A stretch of 34,516 nt of DNA from Atopobiaceae bacterium UBA7016 (GTDB lineage: Bacteria; Actinomycetota; Coriobacteriia; Coriobacteriales; Atopobiaceae): NCBI GenBank assembly GCA_002449555.1, contig DJXA01000084.1:1-34516 (forward strand). Reading direction: 5' to 3'. Both the position numbers and the translations under genes were made by a program. The notes under the pieces were generated by a model that was not told the DNA's origin, searched no databases, and worked only from the letters and a program-made list of their open reading frames with translations. Positions 16,521-24,082 of the stretch are shown piece after piece. Within the stretch, counting starts at the first letter, position 1; each line of letters opens with the position of its first letter.

Positions 16521-16551
16521 GCAATTTTGGTCCCTGACTCCTAAATTGCAT
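16521..16551. repeat. Solo arm of the CTCCTAAATTGCAT repeat
   Basis: This 31-base stretch matches the left arm of the hairpin at 14756-14787 with one change (TTTTGG for TTTCGG), in the same orientation. The partner arm is missing. It lies 25 bases upstream of the GH13 start codon. Confidence 0.9.
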
Positions 16552-16621
16552 CATGACGGTTCTTGGCCTGGGCGGGCGTTTCAATCCGTCACATGGATGG
16601 TTGCGTAAGGTAGCCGCACGC

Positions 16622-17212
16622 TTACAGCTCTATCTCCTGCCACCCAAAGGCGTTGACGAGCCTCGTGCCGCTGGGGTGGACGCGCTCGCGCTCGAGCATC
16701 CCATAGTCAAGGTGCACATGCCCATGCAGCATGAGCTGGGGATGCAGCCAGTCAAGGAGGCCGTTGAACGCGTCGAAGCCCTGATGAGGCGGATCGTTCA
16801 GGTCCCCGTAGCCACGCGGCGGCGTGTGCGTCACCAGCACGTCAATCCCGCCCGTCAGGTAGGCGCGCAGGCCCAGGCCCACGGCTTTGTGCCGCATCTG
16901 GGCCTGGCTGTATCCCACGATGCCCTCGCGGTAGTCAAGCGAGCCCTCAAGGCCCGCGATGCGCAGGTCGCCTATGCGCTCCACGCGCCAGTCAAGGTCT
17001 ATGCCGCCAAGCCGTGGGTCGTCCTCGTAGCCCACATCGTGGTTGCCGCGCACGTAGAACAAGGGGGCGTTGGCCAGCGTAGCCACGCAGTCCAGATAGG
17101 ACATGCTAAGGTCCCCGCACGAGATGACGAGGTCATAGCACTGCCTCTCTGGCCGCCCCAGGCGAGCAAGGAGCAGGTCGTCCTCCACGTCTGCAACAGC
17201 CAGGATGCGCAT
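16622..17212 (-). CDS. Calcineurin-like metallophosphoesterase
   Basis: The protein has 196 residues from the ATG at 17212 (GGGGAGAG upstream; an in-frame GTG at 17218 is too close to it). Metal-binding motifs appear in order: 'ILAVADVEDD' (usually DxHG), 'ISCGDLS', 'YVRGNHDVGY', 'LVTHTPPRG' and 'LMLHGHVHLDYG'. The first motif lacks the usual His. Small cytoplasmic enzymes of this family (YfcE-like) act on phosphodiesters or nucleotides; the substrate cannot be read. It begins 12 bases after the BMP-like gene upstream and is probably in the same operon. Confidence 0.87.
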   Translation of the reverse strand: MRILAVADVEDDLLLARLGRPERQCYDLVISCGDLSMSYLDCVATLANAPLFYVRGNHDVGYEDDPRLGGIDLDWRVERIGDLRIAGLEGSLDYREGIVGYSQAQMRHKAVGLGLRAYLTGGIDVLVTHTPPRGYGDLNDPPHQGFDAFNGLLDWLHPQLMLHGHVHLDYGMLERERVHPSGTRLVNAFGWQEIEL

Positions 17213-17224
17213 GTCCACTCTCCC

Positions 17225-19171
17225 CTATTCGCTCTCAGCGTCGGTCTCGGGCGAAATGACGCCTGAGGTGGCCACGTCGCCCGCCGCCGCGGCAGAGAGT
17301 TCCCAGCTCTTAGGCAGGCGCCCCACCACGTTCTCGTTGAGCCAGCGCATGGAGGCGATCTCCTCCGCCGTGAGACGCGGCGAGCCTTCCTCGCGCACCA
17401 CCACGCCCTTTTGCGCCACCAGCATTCCCTCGAAGGGGTTCAGCCTGCCCTCAAGCACGGCGCGCTCGACGGTTTGCACCATGCGGCGTTGCCCCGCAGC
17501 CAGACCCTCGCCCAGCTCAAGACGCACCACGCCGGCATTCATGCCCCACCAGTAGTTGAGCGCGCGGTCACGGTGCTCGGAGCCCTCCTTGCGCCAGCGG
17601 TCATCCTGAATGGAGCGCACGATGAGCTCGTAGTAGCGGCCCCAGTCCCACACGGGCGTGGCCACGCGCTCGGTAGGCGCGCTCGCATGCAGGCAGGAGA
17701 GGCCCCAGGGCTCAGTGGGGTCCAGCGGGTTGGGATAGTCGCGCCCCGCAAGCACGCGCACGTCATCGGCCTCAAGCTCGCCGCGCCAGTCATAGCCCTC
17801 CGCGGAGGCCCACTTGAGGTACACCGTGCAATACGGGTCCACCATCGACGCGCCGATGGCGAAAGCGTTGACCTCGGCAATGCTGCCGAAGATGGGCGAG
17901 GTGGCCAGATAGCCCACGCGATGGTTCTGCGCCATGCCCGCGGCGAGTGCGCCCATCACGAACTTGACCTCGTACATGCGCGCGTAGAACGTGCGCACCG
18001 CGCTTGAGGAGAGGTTGACCGAGCAGTTGATGAACGTCGCCTCCGGGTGCGCCACGGCGCTGCGGCGTGTCTGCTCCATCTGGCGAGGCGAGGCGGTGAC
18101 CACGATGTTTGCCCCGTTCTTCACCGCCTGCGCGACGGCCTTGTCAAAAGCCTCGTCAGACGCGCAGCCGAAGACGGCCGACGTCTGGACGGCATCGCCC
18201 ATGCGCTCTTGCAGGTCAAGACGACCGCGCTCGTGCTGGGCCGTCCAACCCGAGGTGGCGGGGTCACGGTCATACACGAAGGCGAGCTGCAGGGGCTTTG
18301 CCTTGCGAAGTCCCCGCGCGATGCCCTTGACCTGCGCGGAGAGGCGCCCGCTTTCCTCTGAGGGATTCTCAAGATAGGCGATGGCCTCGTCCTGCCCGGC
18401 AACCACCAACTCGCCCCAGAGGCGCGCCACACGCCAGTCCATCTCGCGCGAGCTCACGTCCAGCGGGCCCGAGGTGGCATAGGCCTTCACGTACAGCAGA
18501 AACGCGTCTGCCACCGTCTGGTTCAGCATGTGGCCGCCGCGAGAGCGATACGAGCGCACAAACAGGTAGAACACCGACTTCAACCTGCGCACCAGGTCCT
18601 CGGGCCACGGCTCAACGAGGTCTCTGCCCAGGAGCTTGGCCAGCTTCTCGCACGAGCCCTCCTCGCTGAACACGAGGCCATAGATGGGAGCTACGCGAAA
18701 CAGCTTCTGGAACTCGTTGTAGCAGCAAATGGCTGGGTCGTCGGAGGGCTTGGGCAGCACCCGCGTGATGCTGGCCGTGATGGTGGGCACGTCAAGCGAA
18801 CGCAGCACCGAGACGCGCTTGTTGCCCTCCTGCACGTAGAAGCGCTGCAGGTACTCGTAGACCACCACCGGGTCACGGATGCCCTCAGACACCTGCGCAT
18901 CGTAGAGGCGGCTCCATTTGACGGCAAACTCGGTGTCGGCGTCAGCGATGGGCAGAAAGCCGCAGGAGAACATGTTGGACCTCGAGCGCGTCTTGGTTCC
19001 CACCACGAGCTCCATGGGCACTTCGAGCACGCCCATCGACACCTCGCCCGCGCCGCGACCGCCGTCAAGCAGGTCGTCCAGGGCGGGCAGGTAGGGGTAG
19101 CGACCATGTGCCACGGCGTCGCTCACCTCGCGGCGGCCACGCTTGCATGCTTTGCGATAGTCCTCAATCAT
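17225..19171 (-). CDS. Cytoplasmic BMP/PnrA-like receptor fused to ParB-like N-terminal domain
   Basis: The protein has 648 residues from the ATG at 19171 (GAGGA eight bases upstream; a TTG at 19186 is less likely). There is no signal peptide or membrane segment. Residues about 40-150 contain 'DPVVVYEYLQRFYVQEGNKR' and 'SVLRSLDVPTITA', resembling the ParB/Srx-type nucleotide-binding fold. A helical region follows. From about 285 to 560 comes a Bmp/PnrA periplasmic-binding-like domain: 'LQLAFVYDRDPATSGW', 'IVVTASPRQMEQ', 'EVKFVMGALAAGMAQNHRVG' and 'EVNAFAIGASMVDP'. Such domains usually bind nucleosides outside the cell; the cytoplasmic relative Med of Bacillus is a transcriptional activator. 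A sensing or regulatory role is therefore possible but inferred. An acidic tail ends the protein. Confidence 0.75.
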   Translation of the reverse strand: MIEDYRKACKRGRREVSDAVAHGRYPYLPALDDLLDGGRGAGEVSMGVLEVPMELVVGTKTRSRSNMFSCGFLPIADADTEFAVKWSRLYDAQVSEGIRDPVVVYEYLQRFYVQEGNKRVSVLRSLDVPTITASITRVLPKPSDDPAICCYNEFQKLFRVAPIYGLVFSEEGSCEKLAKLLGRDLVEPWPEDLVRRLKSVFYLFVRSYRSRGGHMLNQTVADAFLLYVKAYATSGPLDVSSREMDWRVARLWGELVVAGQDEAIAYLENPSEESGRLSAQVKGIARGLRKAKPLQLAFVYDRDPATSGWTAQHERGRLDLQERMGDAVQTSAVFGCASDEAFDKAVAQAVKNGANIVVTASPRQMEQTRRSAVAHPEATFINCSVNLSSSAVRTFYARMYEVKFVMGALAAGMAQNHRVGYLATSPIFGSIAEVNAFAIGASMVDPYCTVYLKWASAEGYDWRGELEADDVRVLAGRDYPNPLDPTEPWGLSCLHASAPTERVATPVWDWGRYYELIVRSIQDDRWRKEGSEHRDRALNYWWGMNAGVVRLELGEGLAAGQRRMVQTVERAVLEGRLNPFEGMLVAQKGVVVREEGSPRLTAEEIASMRWLNENVVGRLPKSWELSAAAAGDVATSGVISPETDAESE

Positions 19172-19264
19172 GTGCACAATCCTCAATCATAGCGTGCATA
19201 TGCACGGCCGTTTGTTTGTCTAATGCACATGCTACACCAGACAGGGCTGCTCTTCATCGACTAT

Positions 19265-19291
19265 GGGACGCGGGTTCGGAACCCGTGTCCC
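19265..19291. repeat. Palindrome of the GGGTTC-GAACCC family
   Basis: GGGACGCGGGTTC and GAACCCGTGTCCC pair (one G-T wobble) around a single G. It is the same family as the tandem pair at 8192-8250 and the split copy at 20779-20816. With the latter it encloses the nuclease gene. Confidence 0.85.
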
Positions 19292-19376
19292 ACAACAGTG
19301 GTATGCAACGAGTTGCGAAGGCGTCCGCAGCCCCCTTGACTCGCAACGCTAGCCATGCCCTAAGCCCTCCAGAGCT

Positions 19377-19456
19377 AGAATTACCGACCAAGGGCCTTTC
19401 GCGCTTTCACCAACAGGGCTTTTGCCGAGCGAGCATCCCTTGGTCGGTAGTTTTGC
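19377..19456 (-). repeat. ACCGACCA palindromic element, copy A
   Basis: This is one of four elements of about 80 bases with AATTACCGACCAAGGG at one end and CCCTTGGTCGGTAGTT at the other. On the minus strand it has the conserved core CAAAAGCCCTGTTGG. It is inverted relative to copies B and C. It lies 28 bases upstream of the nuclease start codon. Confidence 0.88.
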
Positions 19457-19484
19457 TTCAAGAGGGGTAAGGGGGGAGCGCCAC

Positions 19485-20654
19485 ATGAGCAGCGATTCCA
19501 GCACCACGTACGCGCTCGTCAGCCACGAGTCAGCCGTCGAGGCCATCTGGGCACTCGCGGCGCGTGGCTGGAAAGGCATGCTGGATGACGAGAACGTCTG
19601 GCTTGTGCCTGCCCCTGCAAACTGCGTTAAGACGCAGGGCGAGGTCAAGAGGCTCGCAGCGGAGGTCGACCTTGCGTCGCTCGGAATCAACCGCACGCCC
19701 ATCGACCTGCTCGTCCCCGACAAGTCCTGCTACTCGCGCGGAAAGCGGGCCAGGTTTCACGTTTGGGGAGACTTCTTCGCGCCACACTCATTTGTGCGAG
19801 TCCATGAGCGTGTGCTGGTGAGCACCCCATACTTTGCGGTGCTCCAGCTTGCGATGTGGTGCCGCGTGGATCGGCTCTCGCAAGAAGAAGCTCGCCGATC
19901 GGCAGAAGAGGACGCGCGCCTGCGTGCTGAGCTTGGCGCTGAAGGCAAAGGGTCAACCGCGGAAGAGCTCGTCCGGTGGGAAAACATCGCTCGCCTCGTT
20001 CGCGCGGTCCAGGTGCTGAGCGACTTCATGGGCACCTATCGCTATGTGCCCGCCGAGGCTGATGGTACTGGTGAGCAGCCAGACATCGCCTATGGGACGC
20101 TGCCCATCATCACGCCTGAGCGCATGATGGGGTATCTATCAGAGATGGGCGGCGTCCGCGGTATTGAGCGGGCAAGAAGGGTAGCAGACCTTGCCTATGC
20201 CGAGGCAGCTTCTCCCATGGAGACCTTGCTCGCGCTCATGCTTTCCTTGCCGTGTCGCATGGGAGGTTTTGGGCTACCGCGCCCACAGATGAACTACGAG
20301 GTGCAAGTTGATTCTCAGTTCCGCGAGCTCTCTTCGCAAGAGACGATGTTCACGGACCTCGGCTGGCCTGACCCAAAGGTGGCCGTGGAGTTCTATGGCT
20401 GGGATGAGCACTTTGGGGCTGGCCCCGCGAAGGTTGCCTCTGACGCCACCCGTGCAAACTCGCTCACCGCGTTGGGCTGGACTGTGCTCCACGTGACATA
20501 TGAGCAGGTGAAGACCGTTGCGGGCATCACGCTGCTCGCTCGGCAGGTTGCTGCGGCGCTTGGGGTGAGCTTGCCGGAGCCGAGCGACCTTGAGCTGGTA
20601 TGGCGCTCGAGGCTCTTGGCGCTCCTGCTGCCAAAGACGAGCCGCCAGCTGTAG
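19485..20654 (+). CDS. DUF559-type PD-(D/E)XK nuclease-fold protein
   Basis: The protein has 389 residues from the ATG at 19485 (GGGGGAG upstream). The frame extends to 19422 only through a repeat. The N-terminal part has 'TPIDLLVPDKSCYSRGKRA' and 'RVLVSTPYFAVLQLAMW', like the AbiEi-type region found in many actinobacterial DUF559 proteins. The C-terminal part is a Vsr-like restriction fold: E246 in 'SPMETLLA', D291 in 'FTDLGWPDPK', E302 in 'VAVEFYGWDEHF', then 'LTALGWTVLHVTYEQV'. Active-site residues appear intact, so DNA cleavage is plausible but unproven; no partner toxin gene is adjacent. It is isolated between two nested pairs of palindromic repeats, suggesting a mobile or repeat-associated role. 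Confidence 0.82.
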   Translation: MSSDSSTTYALVSHESAVEAIWALAARGWKGMLDDENVWLVPAPANCVKTQGEVKRLAAEVDLASLGINRTPIDLLVPDKSCYSRGKRARFHVWGDFFAPHSFVRVHERVLVSTPYFAVLQLAMWCRVDRLSQEEARRSAEEDARLRAELGAEGKGSTAEELVRWENIARLVRAVQVLSDFMGTYRYVPAEADGTGEQPDIAYGTLPIITPERMMGYLSEMGGVRGIERARRVADLAYAEAASPMETLLALMLSLPCRMGGFGLPRPQMNYEVQVDSQFRELSSQETMFTDLGWPDPKVAVEFYGWDEHFGAGPAKVASDATRANSLTALGWTVLHVTYEQVKTVAGITLLARQVAAALGVSLPEPSDLELVWRSRLLALLLPKTSRQL

Positions 20655-20683
20655 CGATAATGCTTTTGCGGACCACCTGATAT

Positions 20684-20766
20684 GCAGAATTACCGACCAT
20701 GGGATGCTAACCCAACAAAAGCCCAGTTGGCTGAGGCGCGAGCATCCCTTGGTCGGTAGTTTTTGC
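20684..20766 (+). repeat. ACCGACCA palindromic element, copy B
   Basis: It begins GCAGAATTACCGACCA and ends TTGGTCGGTAGTTTTTGC. The stem extends inward with GGGATGCT pairing AGCATCCC. The core is CAACAAAAGCCCAGTTGG. It starts 29 bases after the nuclease stop and is inverted relative to copy A upstream. Confidence 0.9.
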
Positions 20767-20778
20767 GTTCGACGCCCT

Positions 20779-20816
20779 GGGGCACGGGTTGGGCGCGGAC
20801 TCGGAACCCGTGTTGC
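20779..20816. repeat. Split palindrome of the GGGTTC-GAACCC family
   Basis: CACGGGTT (20783-20790) pairs with AACCCGTG around a 14-base GC-rich interruption, and GTTGC follows as in the tandem copies at 8192-8250. It looks like a family member with an enlarged loop. Confidence 0.65.
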
Positions 20817-20917
20817 AGCAAAGCCGTCCACCTATTGCTCGCCCGGCCGACACCACACACCTCGGCCAGACGGTTACATTTGTTATGTAGCTGAGCGCAT
20901 TAGGGAGAGGAGCCGCA

Positions 20918-22870
20918 ATGCAGCGCATGTACCCACACCTTTCAAGCCCCATCACCATCGGACGCACCACCTTCCGCAACCGCATGTTCTCGGCGCCCAT
21001 GGGCGGCACCGACATTGCCAATGACGGTTGCATCGGTCCCAAGTCCACCGCGTTCTATGAGCTGCGCGGCAAGGGCGGCGCCGCGGCGGTCACCGTGTCC
21101 GAGCTGATGGTGCATCCTGCCACGGACGGCAGCCACGCCTACCACCTGGACGAGAGCATCCTCAACTCGCTCGCCTGCGCCACCTATACCGCTGACGCCA
21201 TCCGTCGGCACGGCGCCATCCCGTCGCTCGAGCTCTCGCACTCCGGTCAGTTTGCCGGCACCTACATGACCGACAAGTCCAAGCAGCATGGCCTCGCGCA
21301 GTGGGGCCCCTCAGACGGCGTTCGTGCCGACGGCGTGCCCGTACGCGCCCTCACGCACGAGATGATCGACGAGATCGTCGCCGCATACGGCCACGTGGCG
21401 GGCCTGGCCAAGCGTGCGGGCTTTGAGATGCTCATGATCCACGGCGGACACGGCTGGCTCATCAACCAGTTCCTTTCGCCACTCTTCAACCACCGTACCG
21501 ACGAGTACGGCGGCAGCCTAGAGAACCGCTGTCGCTTTGCCATCCGCGTGCTGAAGTCCGTGCGCGAGGCTGTAGGGCCGTTCTTCCCCATCGAGTTCCG
21601 CCTGAGCGGCGCGGAGTTCTGCGAGGGCGGCTACGACGTGGACGAGGGCGTGCGCATCGCCCAGCAGCTTGAGCCCTACATCGACCTGCTCCACGTAAGC
21701 GCGGGTACCTACCAGAAGACCTTCGGCATCACGCACCCCTCCATGTTTGAGGAGCACGGGCGCAACGTGTTTTTGGCCGCAGAGATCAAGAAGCACGTCA
21801 AAGTGCCCGTGGCCACGCTGGGCGGCCTCAACGACCCCGCCCAGATGGAGGAGATCATCGCGAGCGGCAAGGCCGACGTGGTGTACATGGGCCGTGCGCT
21901 TCTGGCCGACCCGTACCTGCCGCGCAAGGTGGTGGAGAACCGCCCGGAGGACATCGTGCGGTGCCTGCGCTGCTTCACCTGCATGGCTGAGCGTGCCGCT
22001 ACGAGCACCCGCCGCTGCACCGTCAACCCCATCATCGGCCGCGAGATGGAGGGCGACGAGGTCATCCCCGTGGCGCCGGAGCGCCGCAAGCGCGTTGTGG
22101 TTGCGGGCGGTGGCCCCGGTGGCCTCTACGCCGCATGGACGGCCGCGCGCCGTGGACACGACGTCATCCTGCTTGAGAAGGAAGACCAGCTGGGCGGCAT
22201 CCTCAAGAGCGAGCAGGCGCTACCCTTCAAGCACGAGATGTTCGAGCTAACCGGTACCTACGAGCGCTTCTGCCGCGCGGCCGGCGTGGACATCCGCCTG
22301 AACACTGAGGCCACGCCCGAGCTGGTTGAGGAACTGGGTGCCGAGGCGCTCATCATTGCCGTGGGCTCCGAGCCGCTCGTGCCGCCCATCCCTGGCCTCG
22401 ACGGGGACAACGTGGTGGTGGTCAACAACTACTACCTGGAGAAGGACAAGGTGGGCAACGAGGTCGTCATCATGGGCGGAGGCCTGGCCGGCTGCGAGTG
22501 CGCCGTGCACCTGGCACAGGAGGGCAAGCACGTGAGCCTGGTTGAGATGCGCGACGCGCTCGCGCCCGACGCCAACGTGCGGCACCGACCGCTCCTCATG
22601 GCACAGATCGACAAGCTGGGCGTGGACGTGCGCCTGGGCCACCGAGCGCTGCGCGTGACCGACGAGGGCGTGTGGTGCGAGGCTGACGGCAACGAAGTGC
22701 TGGTAGCGGGCACGAGCGTCATCTGCGCGCTGGGCCAGCGCTCCCGCACGGCCACGGTCGAGGCGCTGCAGGACGCGGCGCCCTTTGTGCGCGTGATTGG
22801 CGACGCCGCCCGTGTGAGCACCATCACCAACGCCGTGTACTGGGGCTACCACGCCGCGCTCGACATCTAA
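20918..22870 (+). CDS. Old Yellow Enzyme-type NADH:flavin oxidoreductase (2,4-dienoyl-CoA reductase-like)
   Basis: The protein has 650 residues and three parts. An FMN barrel (about 1-345) carries 'SAPMGGTDIANDGCIG', 'LELSHSGQF' and the active-site 'HGGHGWLINQFLSPLFN' (from residue 175). A 4Fe-4S site follows with Cys 349, 352, 355 and 367. An FAD/NAD(P) half comes next, with 'VVVAGGGPGGLYAA' and 'EVVIMGGGLAGCECA'. This is the architecture of 2,4-dienoyl-CoA reductase, trimethylamine dehydrogenase and the bile-acid enzymes BaiCD/BaiH, found in anaerobes for reducing enoate or enone substrates. The substrate cannot be assigned. The ATG at 20918 has GAGAGGAG upstream. The gene stands alone, with a strong terminator at 22886-22929. 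Confidence 0.92.
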   Translation: MQRMYPHLSSPITIGRTTFRNRMFSAPMGGTDIANDGCIGPKSTAFYELRGKGGAAAVTVSELMVHPATDGSHAYHLDESILNSLACATYTADAIRRHGAIPSLELSHSGQFAGTYMTDKSKQHGLAQWGPSDGVRADGVPVRALTHEMIDEIVAAYGHVAGLAKRAGFEMLMIHGGHGWLINQFLSPLFNHRTDEYGGSLENRCRFAIRVLKSVREAVGPFFPIEFRLSGAEFCEGGYDVDEGVRIAQQLEPYIDLLHVSAGTYQKTFGITHPSMFEEHGRNVFLAAEIKKHVKVPVATLGGLNDPAQMEEIIASGKADVVYMGRALLADPYLPRKVVENRPEDIVRCLRCFTCMAERAATSTRRCTVNPIIGREMEGDEVIPVAPERRKRVVVAGGGPGGLYAAWTAARRGHDVILLEKEDQLGGILKSEQALPFKHEMFELTGTYERFCRAAGVDIRLNTEATPELVEELGAEALIIAVGSEPLVPPIPGLDGDNVVVVNNYYLEKDKVGNEVVIMGGGLAGCECAVHLAQEGKHVSLVEMRDALAPDANVRHRPLLMAQIDKLGVDVRLGHRALRVTDEGVWCEADGNEVLVAGTSVICALGQRSRTATVEALQDAAPFVRVIGDAARVSTITNAVYWGYHAALDI

Positions 22871-22885
22871 AGAATAGACAGAACC

Positions 22886-22929
22886 GGCGAGGCCCCTCTG
22901 CTAGGCTTCCGTAGCAGAGGGGCCTCGCC
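22886..22929 (+). terminator. Strong hairpin terminator after the reductase gene
   Basis: GGCGAGGCCCCTCTGCTA and its exact complement form an 18-base-pair stem around GGCTTCCG, 16 bases after the stop codon. The repeat element C begins four bases later. Confidence 0.85.
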
Positions 22930-22932
22930 TAT

Positions 22933-23014
22933 GCAGAATTACCGACCAAAGGATTGTCGCTCAACAAAAGCCCAGTTGGCTGAAGCGCGAAAAGCCCTTG
23001 GTCGGTAATACTGC
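22933..23014 (+). repeat. ACCGACCA palindromic element, copy C
   Basis: It begins GCAGAATTACCGACCA, has the core CAACAAAAGCCCAGTTGG and ends CCCTTGGTCGGTAATACTGC. It has the same orientation as copy B, so the reductase gene lies between two direct copies. Confidence 0.9.
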
Positions 23015-23022
23015 TCTTTTGG

Positions 23023-23047
23023 TTCCCCATTCGGGCTCGTCCCTATC
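23023..23047 (+). repeat. Half copy of the TTCCCCATTCGGGC repeat before fic
   Basis: TTCCCCATTCGGGC followed by GTCCCTATC matches 24059-24083 in the same orientation, apart from a two-base difference in the middle. It lacks the complementary arm. The two copies bracket the fic gene as direct repeats. Confidence 0.8.
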
Positions 23048-23069
23048 GGAAATGGCGCCAAACACGTCA

Positions 23070-23107
23070 TTTACTCCGCCATTTCGCGATAGAATGGCGG
23101 AGTAAAA
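23070..23107. promoter_or_regulatory. Inverted repeat and possible promoter upstream of fic
   Basis: TTTACTCCGCCATT and AATGGCGGAGTAAA are perfect 14-base complements separated by about ten bases. TAGAAT (23090-23095), inside this repeat, resembles a -10 box. An operator at which the Fic protein's C-terminal winged-helix region or another regulator acts is an inference. The right arm ends just before the fic start codon. Confidence 0.55.
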
Positions 23108-23113
23108 TCTGAG

Positions 23114-23992
23114 GTGAGGGGAAGCAACGCCATCGAAGGCATTGTGACCACGAGGGAGCGACTCGCTGAGCTCATCCATGGCGCAAAGCCACATACCCAC
23201 GGAGAGCGAGAGATACTTGGCTACAGAAACGCCCTACGGGAACTGTACTCTCCCGGCTTCTCCGGTGACCTCACTGAGGACTACGTACGTCATCTGCATG
23301 CCCTCCTGCTCGAGGCGACTTCAGATCAAGCGGGCAGTTACAAACATGAAGATAACTGGATTCAAGAGCGCGACACGGAAGGGCGCATCTCGGTTCGCTT
23401 CGTACCTGTCTCCGCAGCGGACACACCCGAATCGATGGCTCAGCTGGTCATGGCATTCCGTGAAGCGCGTCAAGATTCACGAACCAACCCTCTCGCACTC
23501 GTAGCGTGTGTAGTCGTAGACTTCCTCTGCATCCACCCCTTTGCGGATGGTAATGGCCGTGTCTCTCGCCTGCTTACGACCATGTTGCTGCAAAGGGCAG
23601 GATTCGACATCTGCCGCTATGTGTCAATCGAGGGGATCATCGATACGTATAAGGCCGGTTACTATGATGCCTTGAAGGCATCATCAGAAGGCTGGCATGA
23701 CAACGAGAACGACTATGAGCCTTTCATGCTGTATCTCCTTCAGGTGCTCTATGCCTGCTATCGAGAGCTTGACCGGCGTTATGTGGAAGGCTCGCTCAAG
23801 CGCGTGCCCAAGGCAAAGCGTGTGGAAACGCTCCTCATGGATTCTTATGTCCCCAGCTCCAGAGCGGAAATCTGTGACCAGCTACCCGAGGTCAGCAGTC
23901 GCACCGTCGAACGCGTGCTTTCGCGCCTCATAAAGGAAGGCGTTGTCGAGAAAACCGGTACCTACCGTGACGCCCGCTACAGGCGTCTCTAG
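23114..23992 (+). CDS. Fic family protein with short N-terminus
   Basis: The protein has 292 residues from the GTG at 23114, the only usable start; a stop lies at 23090. Fic enzymes usually transfer AMP to a target protein. The catalytic motif 'HPFADGNGR' (141-149) is complete. The self-inhibiting motif 'GSNAIEG' lies at residues 3-9, followed by 'IVTTRERL'. In related class II Fic proteins about 50-70 residues precede this motif, so the N-terminus here seems truncated while the inhibitory Glu is kept. The C-terminal part (about 230-292) resembles a winged helix ('SRAEICDQLPEVSSRTVERVLSRL'). The gene is flanked by direct copies of a 25-base repeat. No antitoxin gene is adjacent. Confidence 0.87.
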   Translation: MRGSNAIEGIVTTRERLAELIHGAKPHTHGEREILGYRNALRELYSPGFSGDLTEDYVRHLHALLLEATSDQAGSYKHEDNWIQERDTEGRISVRFVPVSAADTPESMAQLVMAFREARQDSRTNPLALVACVVVDFLCIHPFADGNGRVSRLLTTMLLQRAGFDICRYVSIEGIIDTYKAGYYDALKASSEGWHDNENDYEPFMLYLLQVLYACYRELDRRYVEGSLKRVPKAKRVETLLMDSYVPSSRAEICDQLPEVSSRTVERVLSRLIKEGVVEKTGTYRDARYRRL

Positions 23993-24034
23993 ATCCTACG
24001 AACCGGAGGCGGGGCCCATTATATCCGGACCCTA

Positions 24035-24082
24035 ATAGGGACAGGCCCGAAGGGAGAATTCCCCATTCGGGCCTGTCCCTAT
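24035..24082. terminator. Bidirectional hairpin (GGGACAGGCCC family) between convergent genes
   Basis: ATAGGGACAGGCCCGAA and its exact complement form a 17-base stem around a 14-base loop. It lies between the convergent fic and aldo/keto reductase genes and probably ends both transcripts. Its right part recurs at 23023-23047. Confidence 0.8.

Larger units (their letters stand above)
19172..19484. other. Divergent intergenic region with two palindromic repeats
   Basis: This 313-base gap separates the minus-strand BMP-like gene from the plus-strand nuclease gene. It holds a 14-base palindrome around GTGCATATGCAC (19193-19206), which could be an operator for the BMP-like gene, a hairpin at 19265-19291 and the 80-base element at 19377-19456. 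I see no small gene. Between about 19292 and 19376 I see nothing recognisable. Confidence 0.6.

Noticed and set aside
19422..19484. N-terminal extension of the nuclease protein through element A
   Set aside because: The extra codons are the repeat element itself. A strong GGGGGAG site lies before the ATG at 19485.
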